Shown: positions 55,079-63,851 of the stretch, piece by piece
Layout of the letters: each line of letters starts with the position of its first letter
Numbering within the stretch: the first letter of the stretch is position 1
Origin: Flavobacterium faecale
GTDB taxonomy: Bacteria > Bacteroidota > Bacteroidia > Flavobacteriales > Flavobacteriaceae
Length of the DNA stretch: 64,000 nt
Assembly: GCF_003076455.1 (NCBI RefSeq)
Contig: NZ_CP020918.1
Span: forward strand, 4,128,001 to 4,192,000
Reading direction: 5' to 3'
The notes under the pieces: generated by a model
What the model was told of the DNA's origin: nothing
What the model saw: only the letters and a program-made list of their open reading frames with translations
Database searches by the model: none
Translations under genes and position numbers: made by a program

Positions 55079-55789
55079 TTAAAGTTTAATTTTACTTTTT
55101 TCTTCTAGTTTGTATTTCTTTTTCAAAATCATATTAGTGTCAAACTCGTACACTTGCAGCACTCCTGTTGGCACAGTTACTTTCGGAATTTCTGAGGAGT
55201 TAATATTCTCAATATGCGCCATTAATCCTCTAATTGAATTTCCATGTGCAGCTACCAAAACAGTTTTTCCTTTTACCAATTCAGGTATAATAACCTCAAA
55301 AAAATATTCAACTACTCGCACTTCGGTTTGTTCTAAGGATTCTGAGGCTGGTAAATAGCTACTATTGACAGTATCATACAAATGATCAAATTTGGGGTGT
55401 CTTTCATCAGTAAGTTGCAAACTGGGTGGCGGAGTATCAAAGCCTCTTCGTACTTTTAAAAAAAGGTATTCTCCAACTTCTCTTTTTACCTCGTCTTTAT
55501 TTCTTCCTTGCCAAGCACCGTAATTGCGCTCATTTAGTTTCCAACTTTTAATAAAATCTACATGCATCTTATCAGCATGTTCCAAAATGATTAGTCCTGT
55601 ACGTATGGCTCTTTTTAGATAAGAGGAATAACAAATATCAATAGCAATTTCATGCTCTTTAATAATTTCACCCGCTATATTTGCTTCCTCTATCCCCTCT
55701 GGAGCAAGGTCTACATCTGTCCAGCCAGTAAATATGTTGGCTATATTCCACACACTTTTTCCGTGCCTTACCAGTATCAGTTTTCCCAT
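55079..55789 (-). CDS. gpmA: 2,3-bisphosphoglycerate-dependent phosphoglycerate mutase
   Basis: A 236-residue enzyme interconverting 3- and 2-phosphoglycerate. The catalytic His is H9 in LVRHGKSVWN, followed by FTGWTDVDLAPEG; the second active-site His is in VAAHGNSIRGL, and WKLNERNYGAWQG matches the family substrate loop. It lies between two stress-type genes, 22 nt after the DUF1269-like gene, so it is probably induced with them from the FNR-like box at 56760. Its place in this regulon suggests a shift in glycolysis under the same signal. Confidence 0.92.
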   Translation of the reverse strand: MGKLILVRHGKSVWNIANIFTGWTDVDLAPEGIEEANIAGEIIKEHEIAIDICYSSYLKRAIRTGLIILEHADKMHVDFIKSWKLNERNYGAWQGRNKDEVKREVGEYLFLKVRRGFDTPPPSLQLTDERHPKFDHLYDTVNSSYLPASESLEQTEVRVVEYFFEVIIPELVKGKTVLVAAHGNSIRGLMAHIENINSSEIPKVTVPTGVLQVYEFDTNMILKKKYKLEEKSKIKL

Positions 55790-55811
55790 TGTAGTTTAAT
55801 TTATGATTTGC

Positions 55812-56630
55812 TTAATCTGTAATTTCTTCAACGAAATCGCCTAGCAACTGCCCCATTTTTTTTTTTTGCTTTTTCAACCTTGTTTCCAGTCTGTGTATTT
55901 TTGCTTTGGAATAGGCATCTTCAATAGCATTTTCATATCCTTCGAGACGGGATTGTAGTTTCTTAATTCTATCTTTTGTTTTATTTTTTATTTCTTTAAA
56001 TACCGACTTCTTTTTGTTTTCGAACGCTGTGATTCTTGATTTTCTTTTTTCTTTTAAATCTGAAATCTTATCTTTAATTCTATCTTTTTCTTCGGCAGTT
56101 GCTTTTCTCAGTTTATTGCGTTGTAATTCAATTTTTTCTTCGATCTTTTCGATTTTTTCATCGATATAATCATCAAATTCGAGTCCGGCTTCACCTCTGA
56201 TAATTTCTGAAGTAAAAGGTTTCAATGCGTCGTCAATAAATATAGAGCTGTCTTCGCCAACCTCAGCAATAATTGCGATGGTTCCAATGTTCATTTTATT
56301 ACTCACTTTCTGGATGAGCTCTTCTTCAAAATCATGACGACTCACGTCCCATGCTGCTCCTGCGACCGTACCTGTATACAATCCTACGACGAGTCCTATG
56401 GGCCCTGCTAATGCGCCAACTAAGCCACCAAGAGCCATCCCTGTTACTGTACGCCACCCTTCCCCTTGTTCTTTGTAAAATAAAATTTCGTAATGATCGT
56501 GTTCTATTTTACGAATCATCATGTGTTCATAGAGCGTGATATCTCCATACCCATCTAGTTCTTTAATTTTATGTAAAGCTGCTATTGCATTTTCTTCTTC
56601 TGTAAACGGAATCACTATTATATTTGCCAT
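55812..56630 (-). CDS. DUF1269-like protein with coiled-coil tail
   Basis: A 272-residue protein. Residues 1-165 resemble the DUF1269 stress family: a beta-type start MANIIVIPFTEEENAIAALH, a glycine-rich hydrophobic hairpin (about 62-92) that could enter a membrane, and IGTIAIIAEVGEDS. Residues about 165-272 are strongly charged heptad repeats forming a long coiled coil. The combination suggests a membrane-bound structural stress protein. It heads the operon with gpmA and the coiled-coil lipoprotein. Confidence 0.72.
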   Translation of the reverse strand: MANIIVIPFTEEENAIAALHKIKELDGYGDITLYEHMMIRKIEHDHYEILFYKEQGEGWRTVTGMALGGLVGALAGPIGLVVGLYTGTVAGAAWDVSRHDFEEELIQKVSNKMNIGTIAIIAEVGEDSSIFIDDALKPFTSEIIRGEAGLEFDDYIDEKIEKIEEKIELQRNKLRKATAEEKDRIKDKISDLKEKRKSRITAFENKKKSVFKEIKNKTKDRIKKLQSRLEGYENAIEDAYSKAKIHRLETRLKKQKKKMGQLLGDFVEEITD

Positions 56631-56759
56631 GACTAGTATTTTATAATGTTATTGTTTTTTATTTACTACTGATGAAAACCATGTTATAGAATTACTATTC
56701 AATTATTTAAAATGCCTTTTACAATTATCGAATACTACCCTTGACAAGTTTTCAAAGCA

Positions 56760-56802
56760 CAAAATTAGATTGATATTTAGACTACTGCACTGATCTAGAT
56801 CA
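56760..56802 (-). promoter_or_regulatory. FNR-like box plus -7 element, gpmA operon
   Basis: TGATCTAGATCA (56791-56802), a perfect 12-bp palindrome, with TAATTTTG on the minus strand (56767-56760, exact) at the 35-nt spacing. The start codon is 129 nt further on. Confidence 0.78.
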
Positions 56803-56856
56803 GCCTCACAAAAAAAAAAAAATTAATTAAATGCAACATCTCGACAAAGGTGCTGC

Positions 56857-56952
56857 GTGAGGGATTGAAGTGGAAATCCCACAGCAAACTCCCGATTTTT
56901 TTCGAGAGTGCAGCGAGGAATTGCAGCGGAAAGCCCGTTCGCCGCGGCGAAC
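56857..56952. repeat. GC-rich direct repeats and 16-bp palindrome
   Basis: Two 24-nt direct repeats with 19 of 24 identical positions (56857-56880 and 56913-56936; shared words GAGG, ATTG and GGAAA, both ending in CCC) are followed at once by the perfect palindrome GTTCGCCGCGGCGAAC (56937-56952). The high GC content contrasts with the AT-rich surroundings. The 465-nt gap holds otherwise only the box for the gpmA operon and a terminator. Confidence 0.7.
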
Positions 56953-57008
56953 ACGCCCAAACAATTTTTATAATTTAACCGCAGCACTATTTCTAAAAGT
57001 AGTGCTAC

Positions 57009-57051
57009 AAAAAAAGGTTGGCTACCAAATTAAAATTAGTAGTCAACCTTT
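57009..57051 (-). terminator. Terminator after the 57096 gene
   Basis: AAAGGTTGgCTAC (57013-57025) pairs with GTAGtCAACCTTT (57039-57051) with one internal mismatch; on the minus strand it ends in seven T. Confidence 0.82.
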
Positions 57052-57095
57052 GTTTTTATTCTTCTTTTTCGAAAAACAAAATAGTACTTTTAGTA

Positions 57096-57482
57096 TTACA
57101 TGTACTTTTCAAGGAATCTAAAAAACTCTTTTTTAAGCTCGGCGTAAATATGTCTTTGCGTTTCTATTTTTTCTCTAAAGGCTAAATGCTCTTTGGTAGA
57201 AGCCATATCTAAGGCATCCTCACCCGTCATGCTTTGTCCAGCGATACGCTCCTCGTGTTTTTCGATAATTTCTTGTAGATCTTCGATTACAGCTCCGTGC
57301 AACACAAATTCGTTTTGATAATGCTCTAATTGAGCCAATACATCCTTGTCTGTCCAGCGTGTCACGAGTTCGCTCAATTTGTTATTGAAGAATACTAATT
57401 CGTCTTTCCAAAAGGCAAGTTCCCCTTTCCATTGTTCGTGTTCAAAATGCATATTGCTGTTGTATAAAACTTCATTTTTCAT
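57096..57482 (-). CDS. Helical hypothetical protein
   Basis: A 128-residue soluble all-helical protein (MHFEHEQWKGELAFWKDELVFF, HYQNEFVLHGAVIEDLQEII, a polar loop MTGEDALDMASTKEH, and a C-terminal helix). The fold may be a small helical bundle; I do not recognise a named family. It is monocistronic with its own FNR-like box and terminator, which argues for a defined role in the same response. Confidence 0.65.
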   Translation of the reverse strand: MKNEVLYNSNMHFEHEQWKGELAFWKDELVFFNNKLSELVTRWTDKDVLAQLEHYQNEFVLHGAVIEDLQEIIEKHEERIAGQSMTGEDALDMASTKEHLAFREKIETQRHIYAELKKEFFRFLEKYM

Positions 57483-57526
57483 GATTTAGGATTTTAATGT
57501 TACTACTAGGTATACTATATATTCAT

Positions 57527-57569
57527 CAAAAGTATCTCAATATGGCACTGTTTGAAATGACCTAGATCA
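57527..57569 (-). promoter_or_regulatory. FNR-like box plus -7 element, 57096 gene
   Basis: On the minus strand TGATCTAGGTCA (57569-57558) and TACTTTTG (57534-57527, exact) at the 35-nt spacing, 44 nt before the start codon. Confidence 0.78.
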
Positions 57570-57654
57570 GCTAGCAGAATTTATTCATTAATTTAGCACT
57601 ATAGATTTTAAAAATTAAAAAAAAATGTAGAAACACTAGAATTAGATCTCATCT

Positions 57655-58332
57655 TTAAGAGATTATTTTACCATCTTCCATAGTAATAATTCGATCCGTT
57701 TTGTGGGCAAAATCGGGATCATGAGTAACAATTAGGATTGTTTGATTGAAATCGGTAGCTAATTTTTTGAAGATATCAAATACAACATCCCCGCTTTTTC
57801 GATCCAAGTTCCCCGTAGGTTCATCGCCCATGATAATCAAAGGATCGTTTATTAAGGCACGAGCAATGGCAACGCGCTGTTTTTCTCCACCGCTCAATTG
57901 ATTAGGCATTTTTAAAGCATGCTGATCAATTTCCAGCGTTTTTAAATGCTTCAACGCTCTTTGCTCTAACTCTTTCTTAGAATACTTTCCTAGTTTTAAG
58001 CCCGGAAGCATCACATTGTTGAGCACATTATATTCGGGTAATAAGTAGTGAAATTGAAATACAAAACCAATTTTTTCATTTCTGATTTTCGCTAAATTTT
58101 GATCTGATTGTCCAGTGATTAGTTGATTATGAATGAATAATTGCCCTTCATAATCGGTATCCATGGTCGATAACAAATACAATAAAGTGGATTTACCGCA
58201 ACCTGATTTCCCAACAATCGAAACAAACTCTCCTTGCTGTATCTTTAAATCAACACTTTTAATCACCTGAAATTTGCTGGGATTATAGAAATATTTAATT
58301 AAGCCTTTGGTTTCTAATATTGTTTCTTTCAT
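57655..58332 (-). CDS. ABC transporter ATPase (MacB/LolD-type)
   Basis: A 225-residue ATPase from the ATG that begins one base after the permease stop; a start at 58356 would overlap the permease by 23 nt. Walker A is GKSGCGKS, the signature LSGGEKQRVAIARAL and Walker B LIIMGDEPTGN. The sequence type is that of MacB/LolD ATPases, which drive FtsX-type permeases for export of lipoproteins, peptides or drugs across the envelope. It is the third gene of an adaptor-permease-ATPase operon. Confidence 0.92.
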   Translation of the reverse strand: MKETILETKGLIKYFYNPSKFQVIKSVDLKIQQGEFVSIVGKSGCGKSTLLYLLSTMDTDYEGQLFIHNQLITGQSDQNLAKIRNEKIGFVFQFHYLLPEYNVLNNVMLPGLKLGKYSKKELEQRALKHLKTLEIDQHALKMPNQLSGGEKQRVAIARALINDPLIIMGDEPTGNLDRKSGDVVFDIFKKLATDFNQTILIVTHDPDFAHKTDRIITMEDGKIIS

Positions 58333-58333
58333 C

Positions 58334-59590
58334 TTATTTTCCTCTAATAATTTCAACTGGATCTACTCTACTCGCTTTCATGGCTGGAAAAAATCCAGAG
58401 ATGAGGGTTGTGAAAAGCGCAAATACAAGTCCGATAACATAGTAAATACTATTATAATCAATGGGGTACGTGGTTACCGAAGGGACTGATGGTGATGAAA
58501 AAGGAATCACATCAATTATACTCGAAAAAATAAAGCCAAAAATTAACCCAAATACACCTCCCGTAACACCAATAATTATAGAAAGGGATATAAAAATCCA
58601 TTTTACATCACTACCGGAAAATCCTGTTGCTTTGAGAATTGCAATGCTATCCATTTTTTCGTAAATCATCATGTTTAAAATATTATAAATCCCAAAACCA
58701 GCCACGATCAATAAAACAATCCCAACTGCATACGATATAATGCTTCGGACTGTACTTCCAGTTTCAAATTGCACATTTGCCGCTAAATAATCTATAGTAT
58801 CGACATCAAAAACGGTATGAAATTCGTGGGCAATAGCCACTGCATTTTCTTTTTTATATAAATTTACTTGTATATCGGTGATATAATTTTTAGGCTGACC
58901 AACTATTTTTTGGGCTGTAGCCAAAGAAGTATAACTCGCCATATTATCAATATCGGCGATGCCGGTCTCAGAAATTCCGACAATTTTCAAAGAGGATAAA
59001 GTACCGTTGGAAGTAGAAACTTTGATTATATCTCCAACCGAAAGCAACATTTTGTCCGACAATCCCTTGCCTATAATGATGCTATTATTCTGAAATAAAT
59101 CTGATAATTTCCCTTCTTTGATGTAATCGCTAATCTTAAAAAGAGTATTCTCTGCCACCACATCGATTCCGTTCACCATACCAGAAATCTCAATAGTTCC
59201 CGAATTATATAAAACCGAAGCCATTACCTTTGGTGCGACATCAATTATGCGTTTGTCTTGCTTCAAAGTCCTAATAATCGACATGCTGTTGTAGATCGAT
59301 TTCCCTCTGTCTTTTGGTTTTATCGAATGAATGAAAACAGCATTCCCTTTGTAATCTTTCGACAAAGACAAAGGTTGATTATCCGATGGTTTTACTTCAT
59401 TAAACATTCGGATATGTGGCGTTCTATTGAGCATTAAGCCATCAAGTAAGCCATTCAAGCCGCTCATAAAACTGACCAAAGAAATAAACATAGCAATACT
59501 AAAAGTAACCCCAACTGCGGCAACAATAGTTTGTTTCAGTCTGGCTCTAAGCAAGTGAACAGCGATATCTAAAATTAGTTTGTAATTCAC
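58334..59590 (-). CDS. FtsX/MacB-type ABC permease
   Basis: A 418-residue permease with one N-terminal helix (about 20-42), a large periplasmic MacB-like domain (about 45-280) and three C-terminal helices (about 290-400, including GFGIYNILNMMIYEKMDSIAILKATGF, a phrase typical of FtsX domains). The start is GTG, overlapping the adaptor stop (GTGA). It should work with the ATPase downstream and the adaptor upstream as a tripartite efflux system; the outer-membrane channel is not encoded here. Confidence 0.9.
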   Translation of the reverse strand: MNYKLILDIAVHLLRARLKQTIVAAVGVTFSIAMFISLVSFMSGLNGLLDGLMLNRTPHIRMFNEVKPSDNQPLSLSKDYKGNAVFIHSIKPKDRGKSIYNSMSIIRTLKQDKRIIDVAPKVMASVLYNSGTIEISGMVNGIDVVAENTLFKISDYIKEGKLSDLFQNNSIIIGKGLSDKMLLSVGDIIKVSTSNGTLSSLKIVGISETGIADIDNMASYTSLATAQKIVGQPKNYITDIQVNLYKKENAVAIAHEFHTVFDVDTIDYLAANVQFETGSTVRSIISYAVGIVLLIVAGFGIYNILNMMIYEKMDSIAILKATGFSGSDVKWIFISLSIIIGVTGGVFGLIFGFIFSSIIDVIPFSSPSVPSVTTYPIDYNSIYYVIGLVFALFTTLISGFFPAMKASRVDPVEIIRGK

Positions 59591-60684
59591 TTTTTGGGAG
59601 TATAAATAGTTTCTTCTTTTTTCAATCCTGCTACTATCTCTACTTTTTCGTAATCGCTCAATCCTATTTTTACTTTTCTTTTTTCATCCTCATTCACCAG
59701 TACATATTGGTTATCTATCAAATAACTTCTCGGAATAGTTATGGCGTTCTTCTTGGTTTTGATAACGATATTGGCTTCGGCCGTGAGGTTTGGATATAGT
59801 TTTTGAGGTGGATTTACAAAGTGCGCTTCGATTTTGAACGTACGGGAACGCTCGTCCATGATGGGATAAATTTTATCGACCGTAGCGTCAAAAGTTTGTC
59901 CTTTGTAACTGTCCATCGTTACCACCACTTTTTGACCAATAGCTACTCGAACCATATCATTTTCATCTACCTCTAATTCCAATAAAAACGAATCAGATTT
60001 ACCAATAATGGCAAGCGGAGTCTGATTGGTCACCAAACTGCCTTCTTTGACCAAAACATCAAATAAACGTCCTGTAAAAGCACTTTTTATATTGTAATCA
60101 CTCTGTGAATTTTGCGAGTATTTCAGTCGATTACTATTGCGGTTTTGATCGTTTTCTAATTGTGCTTTGAGTTGAGCCAATTGTTTTTTGGTGCTTTCGT
60201 AATTAATTTTAGAACTTTTATAGGTCAGTTCGATTTTTTCAAAATCAACCTCAGAAATTCCTTCGAGAGCCCTCACTTTTTTATTTCTGTTCAAAATAGA
60301 TTCGTCAAGAGTGAGTTTGTCTTTTGCAGCCTGCACCTTCATTTCTATTTCCGCAATTCGATCCTGAATATATCGACTATTTTCTGTGCTCAATTGGTAT
60401 GTCAATTGTGCGTTTTGGGTATCAAGGTCGGCTTTTTTGCTTTCTATTTCGAATAATAGTTGCCCTTGACTTATTGATTGTCCAGCGGTGACTTTTATAG
60501 CTTGTAGAATTCCATTTACGGTAGAATAAACGGTATATTGATCGTCTGCCTTAATGACTCCCGATGCATAGACACTTTCGGTTACGTCACTAACGGTGGG
60601 TTGTATTCCTTCTGCTTTTTTCGAACAAGAAAACACCACAAACAAAATGGTAAAATAAGAGCAATATCTGGATTTCATTCTCAT
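59587..60684 (-). CDS. HlyD-type efflux adaptor lipoprotein
   Basis: A 365-residue periplasmic adaptor from the ATG at 60684 (a TTG at 60702 is less likely). It has a lipoprotein signal (FVVFSC), a lipoyl-like half (VNGILQAIKVTAGQSISQGQ), a long coiled-coil hairpin (about residues 85-190), the second lipoyl half and a beta-barrel domain (IGQKVVVTMDSYKGQ, FKIEAHFVNPPQKLYPN). It would link the ABC permease to an outer-membrane channel. First gene of the operon; the promoter was not identified in the gap upstream. Confidence 0.9.
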   Translation of the reverse strand: MRMKSRYCSYFTILFVVFSCSKKAEGIQPTVSDVTESVYASGVIKADDQYTVYSTVNGILQAIKVTAGQSISQGQLLFEIESKKADLDTQNAQLTYQLSTENSRYIQDRIAEIEMKVQAAKDKLTLDESILNRNKKVRALEGISEVDFEKIELTYKSSKINYESTKKQLAQLKAQLENDQNRNSNRLKYSQNSQSDYNIKSAFTGRLFDVLVKEGSLVTNQTPLAIIGKSDSFLLELEVDENDMVRVAIGQKVVVTMDSYKGQTFDATVDKIYPIMDERSRTFKIEAHFVNPPQKLYPNLTAEANIVIKTKKNAITIPRSYLIDNQYVLVNEDEKRKVKIGLSDYEKVEIVAGLKKEETIYTPKK

Positions 60685-60962
60685 GTATTTAATAAAAATC
60701 AATAATTAATGATACTATAAATTTACCGCTTTTTTCTGTTTTTTAAGGAGGCAACACTGATTTATATTCAAATAATCAGATCTGTTTTTTTAAACTATCC
60801 TACTTCTATTTGGAGAAAATAGTTTTGGGTTTACAAAATTAGCATCGTCATCTGTGGCATTGCGCCTGTAGCGGATAATTATAACATCCTATACCTAGGT
60901 ATTCACTTTCAACTTTGATTAGGGGTTTTATAAAAAGGCAGACACGAATTTCACCTGGCACC

Positions 60963-61382
60963 TCAACAATGAGCAGTCACCATAGCACTATAACAATCCT
61001 GCACTGATTTTATAATATCCGACTTGTCTAAATTTAGTCCGTCGATATTATCAATGGTAGTGAACTCGCGCATATTATCAGTTCCCCACAAACTGAATTC
61101 GACAATAATCGGCGTTAAACTAATGCCTTTTGGGGTTAACAAATAAATGTTCTCTTTCTTATTTTTAGGAAGTTTTATTTTGAAGATTAACTTATAGGTT
61201 TCTAATAATTTTAGTCGGGCAGATAAAATACTCGGTGCAATTTTCTCATCAGAATCTGATATTTCTTTGAACGTCTTCTTGTGTTTAACGAGCATATCTC
61301 TTATAATTAACAAAGACCATTTGTCGCCTACAACATCAAGCGTAGAAGAGATTGGACAGCCTGAACGAAATTCTTTTTCCAT
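60963..61382 (-). CDS. HxlR-family transcriptional regulator
   Basis: A 139-residue winged-helix regulator starting MEKEFRSGCPISSTLDVVGDKWSLLIIRDM, the HxlR signature with its conserved Cys (GCP), followed by FKEISDSDEKIAPSILSARLKLLE as the recognition helix region. HxlR proteins often sense electrophiles or oxidants through that Cys. The frame is open upstream, but the ATG at 61382 gives the family N-terminus. It is divergent from the membrane protein gene at 61472 and probably controls it through the repeats in the gap. Confidence 0.88.
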   Translation of the reverse strand: MEKEFRSGCPISSTLDVVGDKWSLLIIRDMLVKHKKTFKEISDSDEKIAPSILSARLKLLETYKLIFKIKLPKNKKENIYLLTPKGISLTPIIVEFSLWGTDNMREFTTIDNIDGLNLDKSDIIKSVQDCYSAMVTAHC

Positions 61383-61399
61383 TTTTTTTAAAATTATTA

Positions 61400-61445
61400 C
61401 TATTGATTCGATAGTAATTGTTATTTTTGCTTTCGATTCGATAGC
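61400..61445. promoter_or_regulatory. Probable HxlR operator, two copies
   Basis: GATTCGATAG occurs at 61405-61414 and again at 61435-61444, 30 bp apart, about three helical turns. Each lies in a partial palindrome (CTATTGATTCGATAG and GCTTTCGATTCGATAGC). They lie between the divergent regulator and membrane protein genes. Confidence 0.65.
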
Positions 61446-61471
61446 AAAAATACAAAATTTAAACAACAAAT

Positions 61472-62164
61472 ATGTTAGCAGGACATTTCACAACAGCATT
61501 AATAGCGAAGCAAAAGTATCCAAAAGGAGCTTTATTATATTTTTTAATCCTATCACAATTGCAGGATTTACTCTGGTTTACCTTTCATTATCTGGGATTG
61601 GAAACCACTACACCAAGTGATGCCTTTGATGCCACATTAAGCAATATGGCGGTAGATATGTTGTATAGTCACGACTTGTTACCACTATTGTTCTGGTTGG
61701 CTATTGTTTTCATCATAGGGAAATTAGTATTCAAAAGTACCCAAATAGGAATAGTCAGTATGTTTTTAATCGGAATTCATTTTGTTTTGGATTTCTTCTC
61801 TGGTCATATGCATCATGTATTTGGCGCAGGCACTACTGAGGCGGGTCTTGGTTTGTACGCTGCTTCTCCATACATTGCTATTTTGATAGAAGCCCTTTTT
61901 AGCGCTGTTGCACTCTGGTATTTCTTTACTGAAGAAACGAAAAATGGCGTTACACGAACTGCTACCAACAAAATAGCGATTATTGCCGTTTTTGGCTATG
62001 GATTAATTTTTATGTTACTGATCGCAACACGTTCTTTTAGAGAATTGTTGGGTATTCCAGAATTTGATTTGGGTTTTAATACCAATATGCCCACCTTAAT
62101 TTTGACGTATGGCGCGATGCTATACTGTTTGAATTATTTTGTGCCGAGATACAAAATTGCCTAA
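61472..62164 (+). CDS. YdjM-like integral membrane protein
   Basis: A 230-residue protein with six or more membrane helices. It begins MLAGHFTTALIAKQKYP and has conserved polar residues in or near helices (YSHDLLPLLFW, HFVLDFFSGHMHHVFG) like those of the YdjM/membrane-bound metal-dependent hydrolase group, where His and Asp could bind metal. Divergent from the HxlR regulator, which probably represses it. The frameshifted membrane protein gene follows 8 nt later. Activity is unproven. Confidence 0.65.
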   Translation: MLAGHFTTALIAKQKYPKGALLYFLILSQLQDLLWFTFHYLGLETTTPSDAFDATLSNMAVDMLYSHDLLPLLFWLAIVFIIGKLVFKSTQIGIVSMFLIGIHFVLDFFSGHMHHVFGAGTTEAGLGLYAASPYIAILIEALFSAVALWYFFTEETKNGVTRTATNKIAIIAVFGYGLIFMLLIATRSFRELLGIPEFDLGFNTNMPTLILTYGAMLYCLNYFVPRYKIA

Positions 62165-62172
62165 ATAATTAC

Positions 62173-62974
62173 ATGATGATAGAAGGTTTTATAGGTTTTA
62201 TAAAAGAATTAAAAGTCCGTAACGACGCCTTGTTTTACTTTGGTTTGTTCTGCTTACTACTTTCAGTAATTTGTATTGTATTAACTAAGACAACAGCAAC
62301 ACAAATTCACGGAGTAAATGCTTGGTTCAAACCTTTCAAATTTGCAGTCTCATTAGGATTGTACTCGTGGACTATGGCTTGGTACTGCTACTATATATCT
62401 GATTTTAATACTTCCCCTTTTAACTGGACAGTCATTATATTGTTTAGTCTTGAACTGCTGTATATTATTTTTCAAGCATCAAAAGGGCAATTATCGCATT
62501 ACAATATTAGCACACCAACCTATTCGCTGCTGTACTCACTAATGGGTTTAGTAGCCGCAGTAGTTACCTTGTATACTGCTTATATTGGATTGCTGTTTTT
62601 TACACAGTCTTTTCCCAAATTTACCATCCTATTATGTTTGGTCCATTCGTTTAGGAATTTTAATTTTCGTGGTTTTTTCATTCGAAGGAGGTTTAATGGG
62701 GTCGCGCATGAATCACAGTGTCGGTGCAATCAATGATAATTCAAATATGTGGCTGATTGGTTGGAGTAAAACGGTGGGCGATTTGAGAGTTTCTCACTTT
62801 ATAGGCATGCATGCTTTACAGCTACTTCCACTACTTTCCTTTTATATTTTTAAAAACACCAAAGCAACAATAGTTGTTTCAATTCTATATGGACTTCTTG
62901 CAGTATCAACATTAGTTCAGGCATTAAATGGCAAACCGCTTATTACTGAAAAGAAAATAGAGGAACTGAAATAA
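62173..62974 (+). pseudogene. Membrane protein gene with a frameshift
   Basis: Two overlapping frames make one protein of about 266 residues with seven or eight helices. The first frame (62173-62736) reads correctly to LFFTQSFP and then becomes out of phase (KFTILLCLVHSF); the plus-one frame continues as NLPSYYVWSIRLGILIFVVF to VQALNGKPLITEKK. Deleting one base in the TTTT-CCC-AAA-TTT run at 62610-62622 joins them. This is either a single-base insertion in the strain or a sequencing error in homopolymers. The family is not recognised. It follows the YdjM-like gene and may be regulated with it. Confidence 0.78.
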
Positions 62975-63074
62975 AAAGGGCATCAATATTGTATAAAAGC
63001 AGTATAAATGTAGATCTAAACACAAAGCGTTATAAAAGCTTTTATCAAATTAACAACACAGAATAAATTATACT

Positions 63075-63851
63075 ATGAAACATTTTATAAGTTTAGCCAT
63101 ACTAATTAGCTTCTTTTCATGTAAAAATTCAGAAAACAAAAATAATATTACTCAGAAAGAAACCGAATTAACTCAAAAAGAGAATAAGCTCGAAACGAAA
63201 ACAAAAGAGATCACCGCAGAAAAACAAATGCTAAAACTCAATTCAGAAGTGGAGAATACTATTATCTACTGCGAAAATAAAAAGTTCATTATAAAAATAG
63301 ACAATCTCAAAAATGGAGATTTAAGATACAGTTCTTGGGATAAACCAAAATCAATCGCTACCAAACCAACCCTTGTCCTCTACGACGGAAAAGTTGAAAA
63401 CCAAGGAACAAGCGGAGGATCCCATTATATATTTAAAACCGGAGAATGGAGTTATATCATAGAAAATAATCTTGTGGGAGAAACTGCAGAATCAACGGGA
63501 GTTTTTCTAAAGTTGATTAATAACGGGAAACAACAGGAATATTCTAAAATGATAAATTTGACTGCAAAAAAAGATTATGACCTGGCGTCTTATTCGAAAG
63601 GTAATTTAATTGGAAATTGGATTACGCCACATTATGCAGTAAGAAAACTGAGCTTCTTCGATAATGGAAGATTTACATTCGATGAAGGTGATGGAAAAAA
63701 AATTGAAGGAAAATTTAAATTAATTGCAAAAACAGTAACCCTAAATTTCGATAACGGAACTGCTAAAATATTGAAAATTGGAAGTGGAAGAGCTAATACA
63801 AGCTTTTCATTAGTTGGTGAAGGGGAGAGTTTTTCTAAACAAAGGAAATAA
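63075..63851 (+). CDS. Hypothetical lipoprotein
   Basis: A 258-residue lipoprotein with a short signal (lipobox ISFFSC near residue 16), a charged coiled-coil linker (about 20-58) and a globular, beta-rich C-terminal part (FIIKIDNLKNGDLRYSSWDK, FKTGEWSYIIENN, then GNWITPHYAVRKLSFFDNGRFTFDE). The second half could be a lipocalin-like barrel. I do not recognise the family. The 149 nt between it and the right edge hold no feature. Confidence 0.62.
   Translation: MKHFISLAILISFFSCKNSENKNNITQKETELTQKENKLETKTKEITAEKQMLKLNSEVENTIIYCENKKFIIKIDNLKNGDLRYSSWDKPKSIATKPTLVLYDGKVENQGTSGGSHYIFKTGEWSYIIENNLVGETAESTGVFLKLINNGKQQEYSKMINLTAKKDYDLASYSKGNLIGNWITPHYAVRKLSFFDNGRFTFDEGDGKKIEGKFKLIAKTVTLNFDNGTAKILKIGSGRANTSFSLVGEGESFSKQRK

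Noticed and set aside
56870..57121. 83-codon plus-strand frame over the GC-rich repeats
   Set aside because: It runs through the repeats and a terminator and has no recognisable protein features.
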